A DNA stretch of 64,000 bases from CADDYT01 sp035294125 (GTDB lineage Bacteria; Chloroflexota; Ktedonobacteria; Ktedonobacterales; Ktedonobacteraceae), in the NCBI GenBank assembly GCA_035294125.1, contig DATGLM010000027.1, forward strand, positions 12,284 to 76,283, given 5' to 3'. The notes under the pieces were generated by a model. It was given only the letters and a program-made list of their open reading frames with translations, was not told the origin of the DNA and ran no database searches. Shown one piece after another: positions 17,609 to 26,138 of this stretch. A program made the translations under genes and the position numbers. Positions within the stretch are counted from its first letter, which is position 1. Every line of letters begins with the position of its first letter.

Positions 17609-18838
17609 ATGGACATTGACACCATTCGGTTTTCACACATTCTAGAGGCGGACACCCTGGAACGGATGGAGTATTTCCTCTCCCACACCGCCTTCGTCGT
17701 TTCCCACAAATCCGAAAGCATTGAGACGCTGCAAGGCGTTCTCTGGTACCTTCCCATCAGCAGCCCCATCATCATCGTCACCAACTGCCCCAGAGAGGAG
17801 CTAGGTGATCTCCGCCGTGGACTGAAAGAACAGATGACCTCGCACAAAAAGCTCTACCTCGTCCACCAGAAAGACCGTCGCGTGGCTCGCCTCCTACGAG
17901 CGCGTGGCGTCTCCCAGATTCTCGATGTAGATGGCCGCGTGCGCGACGGCAAGGGTGAAGGCATGTATATCGGCACCCTGTGCGCCGCCATGCTGGGCTA
18001 TCCGCGCTGGGTGATCTTCTACGACGCCGACAACATCGTCCCTTGCTCGCTGCTCGAATACACGCTGGCAATGGGCAAACTCTTCCTCGCCGCCAGCGCG
18101 CAGGACCTGCTCTGGGAAGAGACTCCCGGAGATGCCCTGCACAACGTGCGCATTTGCTGGGCAGCCAAGCCGGAAGTGAAAAACGGCACCCTGGAATTCA
18201 AACTGCTCGGACGCTGCACCAGCGTCATCTCCCCTCTTTTCAGCTCCCTGCTTGCCGAGTGGTTCGGCATTCACGACTACCCCATCATTTCCTCAAACGC
18301 GGGCGAGCAAGGGATGACGATGAAGACGGCGAAGACGCTGCGCTTCTCGTCTCATTACTCCGTCGAAACCTTCCAGTTTCTCGACTTCCTCAGCCACGCC
18401 GGTTCTGCGCATCGTTCGCGCAAGGCCATCTTGCAGCAATACCAGTCGAAAAGCCCACATTTTCATACCAAAGGCGACGACGAGCATATCCGGCGCATGA
18501 TTGCCCAGAGCCTCGGCAGCTTCTTCGTCTTCCACGAATATATTCCCACAAGTACACGGGAACAATTGCTGCGTATTTGCGATGAGATGCAGCTTGAGGT
18601 ATGCTATCCAGTGATCTATCCGTCAATAGATGATCTTAATCTAGAGGAGGAGGATGAACCGGTCTACGCTTCTCCATTCGATGATGGCGATGAACAAGGC
18701 GAGGCAGTTGCGATAGATGAGGTGGATGAGCTGACTGAGAATGGAGAAAGCAGCCCTTACCTCGCCTTCTCGAAGCGGACATTCGTAGATCAGTACAAAT
18801 TGTTCCGGGAGTACACGCCACAAGTTTTGCCCGCGTAG
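17609..18838 (+). CDS. mpgS: Mannosyl-3-phosphoglycerate synthase
   Basis: 409 residues. The family transfers mannose from GDP-mannose to 3-phosphoglycerate, the first step of mannosylglycerate synthesis, a compatible solute. It has the expected GT-A fold with VRDGKGEGMYIG followed by YDADNIVP, whose Asp139-Ala-Asp141 is the metal-binding DxD. The downstream block SNAGEQGMTMKTAKTLRF is also conserved in MpgS. The last 60 residues are an acidic extension (LNLEEEDEPVY...DEVDELTENG) not usual for the family. The next gene is a histidine-type phosphatase, which could remove the phosphate of the product. The sugar donor is assigned by family. Confidence 0.88.
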   Translation: MDIDTIRFSHILEADTLERMEYFLSHTAFVVSHKSESIETLQGVLWYLPISSPIIIVTNCPREELGDLRRGLKEQMTSHKKLYLVHQKDRRVARLLRARGVSQILDVDGRVRDGKGEGMYIGTLCAAMLGYPRWVIFYDADNIVPCSLLEYTLAMGKLFLAASAQDLLWEETPGDALHNVRICWAAKPEVKNGTLEFKLLGRCTSVISPLFSSLLAEWFGIHDYPIISSNAGEQGMTMKTAKTLRFSSHYSVETFQFLDFLSHAGSAHRSRKAILQQYQSKSPHFHTKGDDEHIRRMIAQSLGSFFVFHEYIPTSTREQLLRICDEMQLEVCYPVIYPSIDDLNLEEEDEPVYASPFDDGDEQGEAVAIDEVDELTENGESSPYLAFSKRTFVDQYKLFREYTPQVLPA

Positions 18839-18879
18839 TGATGCGCTCCCGGTTGTCTACGCAATCAGGGAGTATCATT

Positions 18880-19527
18880 GTGCGACTTTTTCTCGTGCGA
18901 CACGGCGTCACACCGTACAACCTTCAGGCTCGTTATACCGGCCAGGCGGACATTCCATTGAGTCCGCTTGGCGTGCGCGAGGCAGAAGCCGTCGGCCTGC
19001 GCCTGGCCTCAGAACACATCGATGCTGTCGTCTCCTCCGATCTAGAGCGCGCCCGCGTCACGGCCCAGGCCATCGCCCAACACCACGGCCTGTCCGTGCT
19101 GGAAGACCCGGACCTGCGTGAAACCGGGCTTGGCAATTGGGAGGGCCTTACCTTCGCCGAAGTGCGGGCGCAGCAACCCGACCTGCTGCTACACTGGTAC
19201 CTCGAACCGGGTGCCGCTCCACACGGGGGCGAGACGATGTTCCAGGTGCGTGAGCGGGCAGAGCGGGCGCTGGCACGCTGGCAAGCACTCTATCCTGAGG
19301 GAGCAGTCGTCTGGTCAACACACGGCGGCTTCATCGGCATTATGCTCTGCCACCTGCTCGGCCTCGACCTCACCCACCGCAGGCAGTTCCGGCTCGGCAA
19401 CACCTCGATCACTGCGGTCGACTTCAGCCGCAGTTATCCTGTCCTGCTCTACGTCAACGAGACCGCGCACACACGCGGTCTCTCGGCCGATGATGAGCTA
19501 GACTCGGCATCAACCTCAATCCGTTGA
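18880..19527 (+). CDS. Histidine phosphatase, candidate sugar-phosphoglycerate phosphatase
   Basis: About 215 residues from the GTG at 18880, chosen because CAGGGAG lies upstream and translation then begins (M)RLFLVRHG, the usual family start; an earlier in-frame GTG/ATG at 18838-18841 adds 14 unconserved residues. Catalytic elements: phospho-accepting His8 in LVRHGVT, the Arg of SSDLERARVTA, and the second His in STHGGFIG. The members range from phosphoglycerate mutases to small-molecule phosphatases. Placement directly behind mpgS suggests it dephosphorylates mannosyl-3-phosphoglycerate, as histidine-type GpgP does for the glucosyl compound in mycobacteria. That role is inferred. Confidence 0.82.
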   Translation: MRLFLVRHGVTPYNLQARYTGQADIPLSPLGVREAEAVGLRLASEHIDAVVSSDLERARVTAQAIAQHHGLSVLEDPDLRETGLGNWEGLTFAEVRAQQPDLLLHWYLEPGAAPHGGETMFQVRERAERALARWQALYPEGAVVWSTHGGFIGIMLCHLLGLDLTHRRQFRLGNTSITAVDFSRSYPVLLYVNETAHTRGLSADDELDSASTSIR

Positions 19528-19544
19528 TGTTCTTTTGCCCTGCC

Positions 19545-20060
19545 TTAAGCCCTTCGACTCATCTCCAGGAACAGTCTCTCGCCTCGTGGGTTGCGCTGCA
19601 CCACGACGCGCGCGCGCTGGAAACCCGCCTTTTCATAGACGCGAATAGCCCGCTCATTAAACGTGAGCACGAAGAGGCGGAAGTGATCCGGCGCGAACTC
19701 CTGGCGCGCAAAATCCAGCCCTGCGTTGACAAAAGCCAGTCCCAACCCCTTACCTTGCCCTGTCAAATCAGGCCGCATCCCCAGCCCGACAGTAATAGTA
19801 TTATTCTCGCTATACAGGTGCGGCTCATCAAAACCGGTCACATATGCCGAGGAGCCAAAACCGAAGAAGCCCACCAGTTCGCCCGCCTCGTTGCGCGCCG
19901 CGTAATGCGGGCTGCGCCTGTCCAGCAGTTCCTTCAGAGCCTCCTCGTATTCTTCCTCAGCTTCAGCTTGCATATTATAAACAGCATACGGCCCCTCGTA
20001 ACGCCACGCCAGCACCGCACGAGCCTCCTCTTCGTTCATCGGATGAAAGAAAAACTGCAT
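19545..20060 (-). CDS. GNAT family N-acetyltransferase
   Basis: 171 residues, one GNAT domain. The acetyl-CoA pyrophosphate loop is RPDLTGQGKGLGLAFV (the R/QxxGxG/A motif), preceded by the strand NTITVGLGM and followed by FVLTFNERAIRVYEKAGFQ, the classic final motif. Relatives acetylate protein N-termini, small amines or antibiotics; the acceptor is unknown. It converges on the phosphatase gene with 17 bp between stops. A long hairpin separates it from the operon upstream. Confidence 0.86.
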   Translation of the reverse strand: MQFFFHPMNEEEARAVLAWRYEGPYAVYNMQAEAEEEYEEALKELLDRRSPHYAARNEAGELVGFFGFGSSAYVTGFDEPHLYSENNTITVGLGMRPDLTGQGKGLGLAFVNAGLDFARQEFAPDHFRLFVLTFNERAIRVYEKAGFQRARVVVQRNPRGERLFLEMSRRA

Positions 20061-20129
20061 AGCCGCCCTCTCTTTAAAAAAAGCTGCTTTTGCCTGTACT
20101 TTACACGGTCCGTCAAGAGGGCAGTGTCT

Positions 20130-20204
20130 GGTGATCGTCCGTAAGCGGACGCGAGGCCCCAGGTACTGCGCTTGAGGTCTCCTGTCGGCTTACGGACCAT
20201 CACC
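20130..20204 (-). terminator. Hairpin after the 20.2-24.5 kb operon
   Basis: Arms GGTGATCGTCCGTAAGC (20130-20146) and 20188-20204 pair over 17 bp with one mismatch. It lies between the last gene of the unknown operon and the GNAT gene. It lacks a T-run, so the terminator role is inferred from position. Confidence 0.45.
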
Positions 20205-20255
20205 GTGCATGTCAGGGAAGAGGGAGCACAGACAATCGCGCTCCCCTGTATCACT

Positions 20256-22037
20256 TTAATTCGTTGGCGTTGATCCTGTTGTGGTGGAGGTGCCGGGCGT
20301 GCCTGATGTGGAGGTTGTGCCTGCCGCAGCAGGAGGAGAATCAACACGCGGCGACTTTGGCAGGATTTCGCCCACAAAACCGACAATCTGGGCCCCCGGA
20401 ATATCTAGTTCGCCGAAAGCGTGGCTCCCTTTGAAGCTCCAGGCGGCATAGTTGGCCGAAGAATACACGTTCGATCCCGAAAAGTCACTGGACTGATGGC
20501 TCGCTTCGGCACCTATACCCAGGAAGCCGATGCCACCGGCAACGTTCGAAGAACTGCTAGAATTGCTGCTTTGCTGCTCCCGGCTATACTGCGCCAGCAT
20601 GTCTCCAGCCTGACCCCAGCCGGTTGCCTTGATCTTCACATTGCGCACCACCAGGAACTGGGTAGGAATCATCGGGAGCAGATGGACGTCATCCTGTATC
20701 TGGTTACTGATTGTGCCGTCGCTGACCGCGCCAGCCTTCTCACCGGGGATATACCAGCCATCTACCTGGAACAACTCTGCCAGCATCCAGGGACGTTTGA
20801 TGTCGCACAGTCCGTACTCGAATGAAATGCTCACGTCGCTCATCTGACTATCAAACGAGTACTGCTGGGAGCCGCTGCCCGTCGAGCCGGACTGCCCGCT
20901 ACTCGATGTTGTACCTCCTTCAGCACCGAACGTGACGCCGAAGATCATCCCAAAGCCACCCGCGCTGGTGGAACTCGAATGCCCCTGATACCAGTTAGAG
21001 GCCATACTGCTTGACGCTGTCGAGCTGCTGCTCTGCCAGCTACTTGTGTCGACAGTTATGGTTCTGAAGCCTGTCAGCTTGTCTGTCGCGTCCCACCAGG
21101 AAGCTGGCAAAATGTAAGAATAGGGTGTCCCGACTGGAACATAGCCGGTCAAGCCCAGATCCCAGGCCTTGAACAACTCACGGGCCTGGTTGAGGAAGAA
21201 AGGACCGACAGCTCCGCCTACACTACCCAGCGTATCGAGGGCGTTTTCCACCTGGTCAGCGCCAGATGAACGCCAATCGTTCCAGGCGTTGTCCACAGCA
21301 ACCTGCAACGATTGTGAGGTCACAGGCCAGGCAGCCGCGAGGGCGGAATTGGTCGAGGCGGCCGCTTCGGCCTGAGCATAGGCCGTCCTGGCTGCCGCCC
21401 ATACAGCCGACAGCGTTTCATAGTTCGAGTACAGGGGAGTCTGTTGATAGGTGTTATTGCCGTTGTTGTCGTAGACCCACAAAACCTTCGAGGCCGCGTC
21501 AATCTTCGCCTGAATATCAGGTGGGGGCGGCGGCGCAGGAATACCCTGAGCCTTCATAATGATTGCCTGATAGGCCTGGCTGATCTGCTCGGCTCCCTCA
21601 TAGGGGATGTAGGTGCCGTCAGTTGTGATCTTCATCATCGTGTCGACCAGAGCCGCTATGTTAGCCGCGCTCTGCATAGAATGCTGCATCTGCGCATCGA
21701 CCGCTGGCGGTGGGGGCGTCGTCGCCGTGCTCCCCGTTCCACTGCTGCTCCCCGCTGCAGACGTAGACGAAGCTGGTGGGGGCGCTATCTTCCCCTGATT
21801 GGTCAGACTCGCCACCGAATCACTGCCAGCCGGTGTCCAGGCATCTGAGTAGGACTCTGGATCAGCCGGGATTCCCAGCGGGAGTTGGATGTAGCAAACC
21901 TCTTGCAAAGGCTTGCCATTTTTGTCTACCACCTGAGCATTCAATGCTCTCTGGATCAAAGTAGACAACATTGCCTGTAGAGCATTACTCAGATCGGTTG
22001 AGACCTGCATCTGTTGCTGAACGGGATCAACTGCCAT
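20256..22037 (-). CDS. Unknown protein A of a three-gene operon (paralogue of 23037-24500)
   Basis: 593 residues, no signal peptide or membrane segment. The N-terminal 65 residues look helical (DLSNALQAMLSTLIQRAL). Two Ser/Thr/Pro/Gly-rich linkers follow or occur near the C-terminus, which ends SGTPGTSTTTGSTPTN. The centre contains SWWDATDKLTGFRTITVDTS, a Ser/Gly-rich stretch, and then the region shared with the third gene: VSISFEYGLCDIKRPWM, GWYIPGEKAG, LPMIPTQFLVVRNVKI and DIPGAQIVGFVGEILP. I do not recognise the family. AAGGAGG precedes the ATG. The gap to the lysozyme-like gene upstream is 57 bp, so one transcript is likely. Confidence 0.6.
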   Translation of the reverse strand: MAVDPVQQQMQVSTDLSNALQAMLSTLIQRALNAQVVDKNGKPLQEVCYIQLPLGIPADPESYSDAWTPAGSDSVASLTNQGKIAPPPASSTSAAGSSSGTGSTATTPPPPAVDAQMQHSMQSAANIAALVDTMMKITTDGTYIPYEGAEQISQAYQAIIMKAQGIPAPPPPPDIQAKIDAASKVLWVYDNNGNNTYQQTPLYSNYETLSAVWAAARTAYAQAEAAASTNSALAAAWPVTSQSLQVAVDNAWNDWRSSGADQVENALDTLGSVGGAVGPFFLNQARELFKAWDLGLTGYVPVGTPYSYILPASWWDATDKLTGFRTITVDTSSWQSSSSTASSSMASNWYQGHSSSTSAGGFGMIFGVTFGAEGGTTSSSGQSGSTGSGSQQYSFDSQMSDVSISFEYGLCDIKRPWMLAELFQVDGWYIPGEKAGAVSDGTISNQIQDDVHLLPMIPTQFLVVRNVKIKATGWGQAGDMLAQYSREQQSSNSSSSSNVAGGIGFLGIGAEASHQSSDFSGSNVYSSANYAAWSFKGSHAFGELDIPGAQIVGFVGEILPKSPRVDSPPAAAGTTSTSGTPGTSTTTGSTPTN

Positions 22038-22094
22038 AGGTAGTTCCTCCTTAAAAAAGGTGTGTTGTACTGGTGTCGGCTACTCTAAGCCGAC

Positions 22095-23003
22095 TCAGGA
22101 CGTATAGGTAAACTGGTCGCCCGGCGAAAGGGCCGACTGACCGGAGGGAGTAAGGACCACAACATCCACGGTGCCTGAGCCATCAGGGACGGTCACGGTG
22201 ATCTGGCTATCGCTGTCAACCGACATGTTGGCGACGTTGACCTGGCCAAAGCCTACATCTGTGGCCCCGGTAAAGCCAGAACCGCTCACGGTGACTGTAT
22301 CGCCACCAGCACCGCTTGCCGGATTCAAGCCGCTGACCACGGGGCCATTCGCCGGTGTAGACCCTGAAGCCTGCACCGAAGACGGCCAGTGGAGAACGGA
22401 GAAGTCTAATCCTGCCGATTGAACGGCGGCAGCATTGGTAAAGAGCAGCACATCGGCGTCGTTGCGAGGCTTCAGCCCCGGATTGCCAGTCTCGTTCATC
22501 CGGCAATTAGCGGCGGCGGTTGCCCAGTCATGGGCCGCGCAGGCGGCGCGAAACTTCGGCCACGAGGGACCAAAGCCCGGTCCCATCGCCCACGCCATGC
22601 TGAGCAGTCCAAGTTGGGCATCGGCAGGCCAGGAGTCCACATCAGAAAACTCGCTGGTCGACTTGAGCGTCGAGGCAAACTGATTCAGCTTCGCTGTTAC
22701 AAGCTGCGCAATGCTATCGTCAGTCAACATCAGGTTGGTGAGAGAGGCGCAAGCCTTATATCCCTTCTGTGCCAGATCTGGCTGCGATTTCAATGCGTTC
22801 CACTCATTGCGAATCTCGTCCTGCGAAGCCGGGCTGCCATCTGACTTGTGGACGAATGGCAGGTTGAGCGCCAGATCGACAGGATCAATCAAGTTACCAA
22901 TACCGATGGTTACCAGTCCCTTGATGTCGAGATACATATAATTGACTTTGCCCTCAAACTGTGTGCTGAAGGACATAAAAACATCTTGAACGCTTTGATA
23001 CAT
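22095..23003 (-). CDS. T4-lysozyme-like (GH24 type) domain fused to a TIG/IPT domain
   Basis: 302 residues. Residues 1-190 match the phage-type lysozyme pattern: FEGKVNYMYLDIKGLVTIGIGN places Glu17, Asp26 and Thr32 with exactly the 9- and 6-residue spacing of T4 lysozyme Glu11-Asp20-Thr26. A helical lobe follows. Residues 216-302 form an Ig-like TIG domain (VVSGLNPASGAGGDTVTVSG, ITVTVPDGSGTVDVVV). There is no signal peptide, holin or phage gene nearby. It is the middle gene of an operon with two paralogous proteins; the gaps are 33 and 57 bp. Muramidase activity is inferred from the catalytic triad. Confidence 0.75.
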   Translation of the reverse strand: MYQSVQDVFMSFSTQFEGKVNYMYLDIKGLVTIGIGNLIDPVDLALNLPFVHKSDGSPASQDEIRNEWNALKSQPDLAQKGYKACASLTNLMLTDDSIAQLVTAKLNQFASTLKSTSEFSDVDSWPADAQLGLLSMAWAMGPGFGPSWPKFRAACAAHDWATAAANCRMNETGNPGLKPRNDADVLLFTNAAAVQSAGLDFSVLHWPSSVQASGSTPANGPVVSGLNPASGAGGDTVTVSGSGFTGATDVGFGQVNVANMSVDSDSQITVTVPDGSGTVDVVVLTPSGQSALSPGDQFTYTS

Positions 23004-23036
23004 ACTTCCCTCCTGATAAACTGGTGATACTCTTGC

Positions 23037-24500
23037 TTACGAGAGGCCGAGTAACTTCTGCCACGTAGTCCCATCTACAGCGCCGCTAGCATTTAAGCCA
23101 TTGCGTTGCTGGAACGCCTGAACCGCGTTAACGGTCGTGGCCCCATAATTCCCGTCGATCGCCAGCACAGCATCGCTAGAGCCAGGGGTAGCAGCCCTTA
23201 GCAAGCCTTGCAGGCGGGCAACGGCTGGTCCTTGCTGGCCACTGCTCAACGTTGGCAGGGCATTCAGGCTCTCAGATGTTGACAGTTCAAGTGCGCTCAG
23301 ATTGGGATCGCTGGCCGGGGGAAGTACAGGCAGAATGCTCGCCATCCATCCGATAATCTGCATACCTGGAATGCTGATCGTGAGACTGGAGTCAATGGAG
23401 CGGCCAATCAGCGAAATGGGGCCAAAGCTGGCAGCATTGGGGATCGCCACACGATCTTGATCGCTCCAGGAGCCGCTAATGCTTACGTTGCGTACCAGGA
23501 AGAGAGCAGTAGGAACGGCAGGACACTGGCCACCGCTTCCGTCGGCTAAACCCGCCGCCAGGTCTCCAGCTCCATACGTCGGAATATACCAGCCCTTCGT
23601 TGCCACAAAGAGTTCATTCCACCAGCTACGAGAGAGTGTAACCAGGCAGTATTCAAAGGATACGCTAAGGCGTTCCGCCTGCACCGTCTGGATACTGGCG
23701 ACACTCATAATCTGCGCCATTGCCCTGGACGAGGCAACCATACTGATTGGCTTCATCGTGGCAGTTACCGGACTGGTTAACCCTGTCGCGGCAATCGTCG
23801 TAGCGACCGGTTGTTCCGCTGCCGTGGTTAGCCTGAGTGAATCTCCTGCCGGAACAGTCACAGCCTGATTCAATTGAGTCATTTCTGTCCGTTCGGCAGC
23901 CGCCACACTTGTCGTAGGAAGCGCAGGATGGAAAGCGAGACGATTCACCGCCTGATCTACGGGTAAGAGACCAGGATGCAGCCCAAAGTTCAGCAGCGGG
24001 AGATGTTGTGGAGGGAGAACGTGCCAGCGCCAGGGCAGAATTGGCGGCTGCACCGTTCCGCTCACTTGATCTGAAGACAGAGTATGCGTTGTCCAGTTGC
24101 TGCTCGCAGTCGCGTCCCACCAGTTGGTCGGCGTAGCAGTAATATTGGCAAGCTGGTTATGGAAGCTTTCATCGGCGCTGCCGCGCAGTTTGCCAAATTC
24201 GCTCAACTGATCTCCTGTCATACTGTCGGCAGGCATACATGACAGGAGGATCTCATAAAGACCACTGGCTGTAATGAGCGTTGGATAAAACTGACCGGCA
24301 ATTACTCGTGCTGTAATATCTGCCAGATCGTTGATTTCCTGTGCAGGCAATAGCAGGTTACTGGCGAAGGTGCTTGTGTCAACAGGCAGACCGCAAGGTT
24401 GCGCGGCAAAAGCAGCGGTGGCACCGGCAACGGGAGGATACAGGCTGCTAAGAAAATCCTGTACAGCACTCCCCAACCTGTCAATAGTAGGATCACTCAT
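23037..24500 (-). CDS. Unknown protein C with peptidoglycan-binding domain (paralogue of 20256-22037)
   Basis: 487 residues, no signal peptide or membrane segment. The middle carries the region shared with protein A: TNWWDATASSNWTTHTLSS, LSVSFEYCLVTLSRSWW, GWYIPTYGAG, CPAVPTALFLVRNVSISG and SIPGMQIIGWMASILPVLP. The last 75 residues are a PG_binding_1 domain (LSSGQQGPAVARLQGLLRAA...AIDGNYGATTVNAVQAFQQ), which binds the peptide part of murein. It is the first gene of the operon; AGGAAGAGGG precedes the ATG. The association with a lysozyme-like protein points to cell-wall binding or breakdown, but the function of the shared domain is unknown. Confidence 0.68.
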   Translation of the reverse strand: MSDPTIDRLGSAVQDFLSSLYPPVAGATAAFAAQPCGLPVDTSTFASNLLLPAQEINDLADITARVIAGQFYPTLITASGLYEILLSCMPADSMTGDQLSEFGKLRGSADESFHNQLANITATPTNWWDATASSNWTTHTLSSDQVSGTVQPPILPWRWHVLPPQHLPLLNFGLHPGLLPVDQAVNRLAFHPALPTTSVAAAERTEMTQLNQAVTVPAGDSLRLTTAAEQPVATTIAATGLTSPVTATMKPISMVASSRAMAQIMSVASIQTVQAERLSVSFEYCLVTLSRSWWNELFVATKGWYIPTYGAGDLAAGLADGSGGQCPAVPTALFLVRNVSISGSWSDQDRVAIPNAASFGPISLIGRSIDSSLTISIPGMQIIGWMASILPVLPPASDPNLSALELSTSESLNALPTLSSGQQGPAVARLQGLLRAATPGSSDAVLAIDGNYGATTVNAVQAFQQRNGLNASGAVDGTTWQKLLGLS

Positions 24501-24636
24501 CGAATATCCCTCTTCCTGTGTGAAGTCATCTTTTCCTCATGTCAGTGGATATACGGCAAGTCGGTGTTTTTTTAGCAAATCAGATTCTTTTCTCGTGACC
24601 TTTTTAGAGACAAAAAAACACCTGCCAGAAAAATTG

Positions 24637-24666
24637 CAGAACCCCCTCAAAAGTGAGGGGGTTCTG
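24637..24666 (-). terminator. Terminator of the class V aminotransferase gene
   Basis: Perfect 12-bp arms (CAGAACCCCCTC, 24637-24648, with 24655-24666) around a 6-nt loop. On the minus strand the stem is followed by CAATTTTT. Confidence 0.88.
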
Positions 24667-24713
24667 GCGCAAGCTGCAGGGTGCTCCCTTTTTGACAGGA
24701 AAGGCCTCAGCTT

Positions 24714-26009
24714 TTAAACAGTAGGAGGCCGCTTCAGGTCTTCGAGCGCGTTGAGCAGGGTGTCGATCTCCTCGATGGTGTTGTAGAAATGCGGAGAGAT
24801 GCGGGTAACGGTGCCACGAGCGGCGGCAGCGATATTGCGCGCCTCCAGTTCATTCACGATCTGCTGCGGCGTCATGCCAGAACGTTGCGGATGGGGAGTG
24901 AAGCAGACGATGCCGGAACGCTCGCCCGACCCCTGCGGCGAAACGACGGGATAGCCAAGCCGCTTTAATCCAGCGATGAGGCGCGCCGTCAGGTCCAGAA
25001 TCCGTGTCTCGACCGCCGCCATGCCGCCATCCAGACTCTCGAAGACGCTCAGCGCCGCGTCCAGACCGATGATGGCCGTGCTGTTGGATGAGCTATGCTC
25101 GAAACGTGCCGCACCCTCTTTCAACGACTGCTCGTAGTTGAAAAAATCGAAGGGTTCGGCCACGCTGAACCAGCTACGGCGTGGCAGTCGGAGGCGACTC
25201 AGGAAATCATCCGAGACGTAGAGGATGCCGGTGGTCTGGGGGCCAAGCAGCCACTTATGCGCAGCCGCCGACAGGTAATCCACGCCCAGCGCCTGCACAT
25301 CGATCGCCAGCGCCCCCAGCGCCTGCATGGCATCGATGCCGCAGAGGATGCCGCGTTCGTGGCAGTAGCGCGCAATGGCGGCAATGTCGTTGCGATAGCC
25401 CGTGGAGAACTCGACAAGGCTTAAGCTGACCAGCCTGGTATGTCCCCTGTCCTGCTCGATGCGCTCAAAAATCGCTTCCGGCGGGATGCGCCCGCCGCGC
25501 TGTGGCACGAGATGTACCTGCACCCCCTGCTCGCGCAGGTTCAGCCAGGGATAGACATTGCTCGGAAACTCGCCCTCGGCGGTAATCACGCTGTCGCCCT
25601 CCTGCCAGGGCAGGCCCTGCGCAATCATCATCATGCCATCGCCCGTACTGGCCGTGAAAGCGATCTGCTCCGGCTGCGCCCCGATCATATCCGCCATGCG
25701 CCGGTGTGCCCCTTGCTCGTACATGCGCCAGCGTTCCCCGTGCATGCTGGCATAGTTGCTGCGATCATCAATATATTCGTGCAAGCCGCGAGCCACCGGT
25801 CGCGGCAGCGGCCCATTAGCCGCGTGATTCAAATACACACAGTTGCGCGTAACCGGAAAAAAGAATTGGCGGATATCCTGTGCTTCTCCGTATTCTCCAT
25901 CCACAAATTCATGCTCGCCCTCTTCAATCAACAACAACGATTGCAGCATCTCCTCCAGCGCAGGCATCGACCGCTCATGCTGCTCATTCAAAGCAGTGTC
26001 TTTAGACAT
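24714..26009 (-). CDS. Aminotransferase class V / cysteine-desulfurase-like PLP enzyme
   Basis: 431 residues. A 35-residue acidic N-terminal extension precedes the fold, which begins VYLNHAANGPLPRPVARG. PLP contacts are visible as ASTGDGMMM, GIDAMQALGALAID (Asp pairing with the pyridine N) and the Schiff-base Lys in AAAHKWLLGPQ. The pattern matches the isopenicillin-N-epimerase/selenocysteine-lyase-like branch rather than IscS, because the mobile cysteine loop of desulfurases is not apparent. The reaction is unknown. An inverted repeat surrounds its -10 box. The next upstream gene is the nitrilase, 130 bp away on the same strand. Confidence 0.87.
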   Translation of the reverse strand: MSKDTALNEQHERSMPALEEMLQSLLLIEEGEHEFVDGEYGEAQDIRQFFFPVTRNCVYLNHAANGPLPRPVARGLHEYIDDRSNYASMHGERWRMYEQGAHRRMADMIGAQPEQIAFTASTGDGMMMIAQGLPWQEGDSVITAEGEFPSNVYPWLNLREQGVQVHLVPQRGGRIPPEAIFERIEQDRGHTRLVSLSLVEFSTGYRNDIAAIARYCHERGILCGIDAMQALGALAIDVQALGVDYLSAAAHKWLLGPQTTGILYVSDDFLSRLRLPRRSWFSVAEPFDFFNYEQSLKEGAARFEHSSSNSTAIIGLDAALSVFESLDGGMAAVETRILDLTARLIAGLKRLGYPVVSPQGSGERSGIVCFTPHPQRSGMTPQQIVNELEARNIAAAARGTVTRISPHFYNTIEEIDTLLNALEDLKRPPTV

Positions 26010-26017
26010 AAAAATGC

Positions 26018-26072
26018 TCCTCCCGATTTGTATGGCTCTATTGTTTTATTATACGCCATACAGTCGGGAGGA
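26018..26072 (-). promoter_or_regulatory. Inverted repeat flanking the aminotransferase -10 box
   Basis: Arms 26018-26036 and 26055-26072 (TCCTCCCGA...GTATGGC) match at nearly every position. The minus-strand TATAAT lies in the loop at 26053-26048, and the gene-proximal arm contains the ribosome-binding site GGGAGGA. Because transcription should start inside the loop, the repeat is more likely an operator pair than an RNA hairpin. Confidence 0.45.
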
Positions 26073-26138
26073 ACACTTCACCACCCCACAGCCTTTCGGC
26101 ATCTCATCTCTGGTCGCTATACTCAGCACACGCTCCCA

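Noticed and set aside
22095..23003. Reading the lysozyme-like gene as part of a prophage
   Set aside because: No holin, terminase, capsid, tail, integrase or attachment-site signal lies within the surrounding 40 kb.
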